Positions 32,068 through 32,526 of a stretch of 32,526 nucleotides of DNA are shown piece after piece (the stretch's first letter is position 1; every line of letters starts with the position of its first letter). A program made the translations under genes and the position numbers. The DNA is from an uncultured Prevotella sp. (GTDB taxonomy: Bacteria; Bacteroidota; Bacteroidia; Bacteroidales; Bacteroidaceae), in assembly GCF_937863835.1 (NCBI RefSeq), contig NZ_CALMHT010000176.1:1-32526 (forward strand), in the 5' to 3' direction. The notes under the pieces are model-generated. The model did no database searches and was not told the origin of the DNA. It saw only the letters and a program-made list of their open reading frames with translations.

Positions 32068-32526
32068 TTAGAGTTTTATTTCTTCATATTTCAGTCCCCA
32101 TACATCGGCGACAGCCTTAAATGTCACTTTACCTTCCACGATATTCAGTCCGCGATACAGAGCTATATCATCCTTGCATGCCTTTCGCCAACCTTTATCT
32201 GCCAGATCTATCGCGTATTTGAGTGTGGCATTGGTCAGTGCGATGGTAGAAGTGTTGGGCACGGCACCCGGAATGTTGGCTACGGCGTAATGTACAATAC
32301 CGTCTATTACATAGATAGGATCGGTATGTGTGGTAGGCCGTGATGTTTCGAAACATCCGCCTTGGTCTATTGCTACGTCCACCAACACTGTGCCGGGTTC
32401 CATCTCCTTTAACATGGCACGTGATATCAGATGAGGTGTTTTGTCACCTGGTACCAATACAGAACCGATGACAATATCCACATCACGCAGTTCTTTACGG
32501 ATATTGTGCTCGGAAGAGTACAGTGT
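32068..32526 (-). CDS. ald: Alanine dehydrogenase, C-terminal part
   Basis: The frame stays open to the end of the window; 152 C-terminal residues are present of an enzyme that is usually about 370. It catalyses reversible NAD-dependent deamination of L-alanine to pyruvate and ammonia. Motifs that match alanine dehydrogenases are SVLVPGDKTPHLI, VLVDVAIDQGGCFETSRPTT, VHYAVANIPGAVPNTST (with the NAD-domain and active-site loop residues) and ALTNATLKYA. The GTG at 32481 is an internal codon: coding continues upstream as TLYSSEHNIRKELRD. It converges on the EF-G2-like gene, with a terminator between. Confidence 0.95.
   Translation of the reverse strand, partial: TLYSSEHNIRKELRDVDIVIGSVLVPGDKTPHLISRAMLKEMEPGTVLVDVAIDQGGCFETSRPTTHTDPIYVIDGIVHYAVANIPGAVPNTSTIALTNATLKYAIDLADKGWRKACKDDIALYRGLNIVEGKVTFKAVADVWGLKYEEIKL

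Noticed and set aside
1..32526. tRNA, rRNA, CRISPR, insertion sequence, prophage or integration signs
   Set aside because: Looked for and not seen; coding style is uniform and genes are core-type throughout.

Overview
The window comes from a member of the Bacteroidales, close to Prevotella or Bacteroides; I cannot place it more finely. The evidence is the gene content: an EF-G2-type EF-G paralogue, a SusR/HTCS-like propeller regulator, a BspA-type leucine-rich surface protein, a MacB split into two genes, and Bacteroidetes-style gmd, fcl and xylA. Genes also lack clear Shine-Dalgarno sites, and many are preceded by the Bacteroidetes promoter pattern TTTG, about 20 bases, then TAnnTTTG. I see no insertion sequences, tRNAs, rRNAs or CRISPR arrays. 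Apart from regulatory regions this is ordinary core chromosome.

Layout. 1-2150 is the end of a xylose operon (xylulokinase, xylose isomerase) closed by a strong terminator. 2306-5658 is manC-gmd-fcl, which takes mannose-1-phosphate to GDP-L-fucose. It ends at a 20-bp inverted repeat shared with a convergent operon, glnS-TPR-dedA (9479-5699), whose genes are joined by ATGA overlaps. Between glnS and mltG lies an apparent stand-alone small RNA (about 9634-9724, plus strand). mltG (minus) and malQ-HAD phosphatase (plus) diverge from about 10.8 kb.

14222-20657 (minus) is a six-gene run: TolC-type channel, MacA-type adaptor, ABC ATPase, ABC permease, LytS-type histidine kinase and LytTR response regulator. 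The first gene sits behind a promoter embedded in two symmetric elements. Upstream is riboflavin synthase (ribE), with its own consensus promoter and a leader of about 220 nt that looks like a structured RNA closed by a 12-bp long-range stem. 21639-26221 (minus) holds a translationally coupled pair: a soluble PAS histidine-kinase-like protein with degraded catalytic motifs, and a membrane propeller-AraC regulator from which the kinase and receiver parts of an HTCS are missing. Divergent from them is a secreted BspA-like protein.

27176-29661 (minus) is hemW and a FucP-family permease. 29816-31978 (plus) is the EF-G2-like factor with altered GTPase motifs. The window ends inside an alanine dehydrogenase gene on the minus strand.

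The most unusual points are the ribE leader RNA, the small RNA at 9.6 kb, the pseudokinase plus cut-down HTCS pair, and the palindromic control region of the exporter operon. All functional statements are from sequence reading alone; no database search was run.
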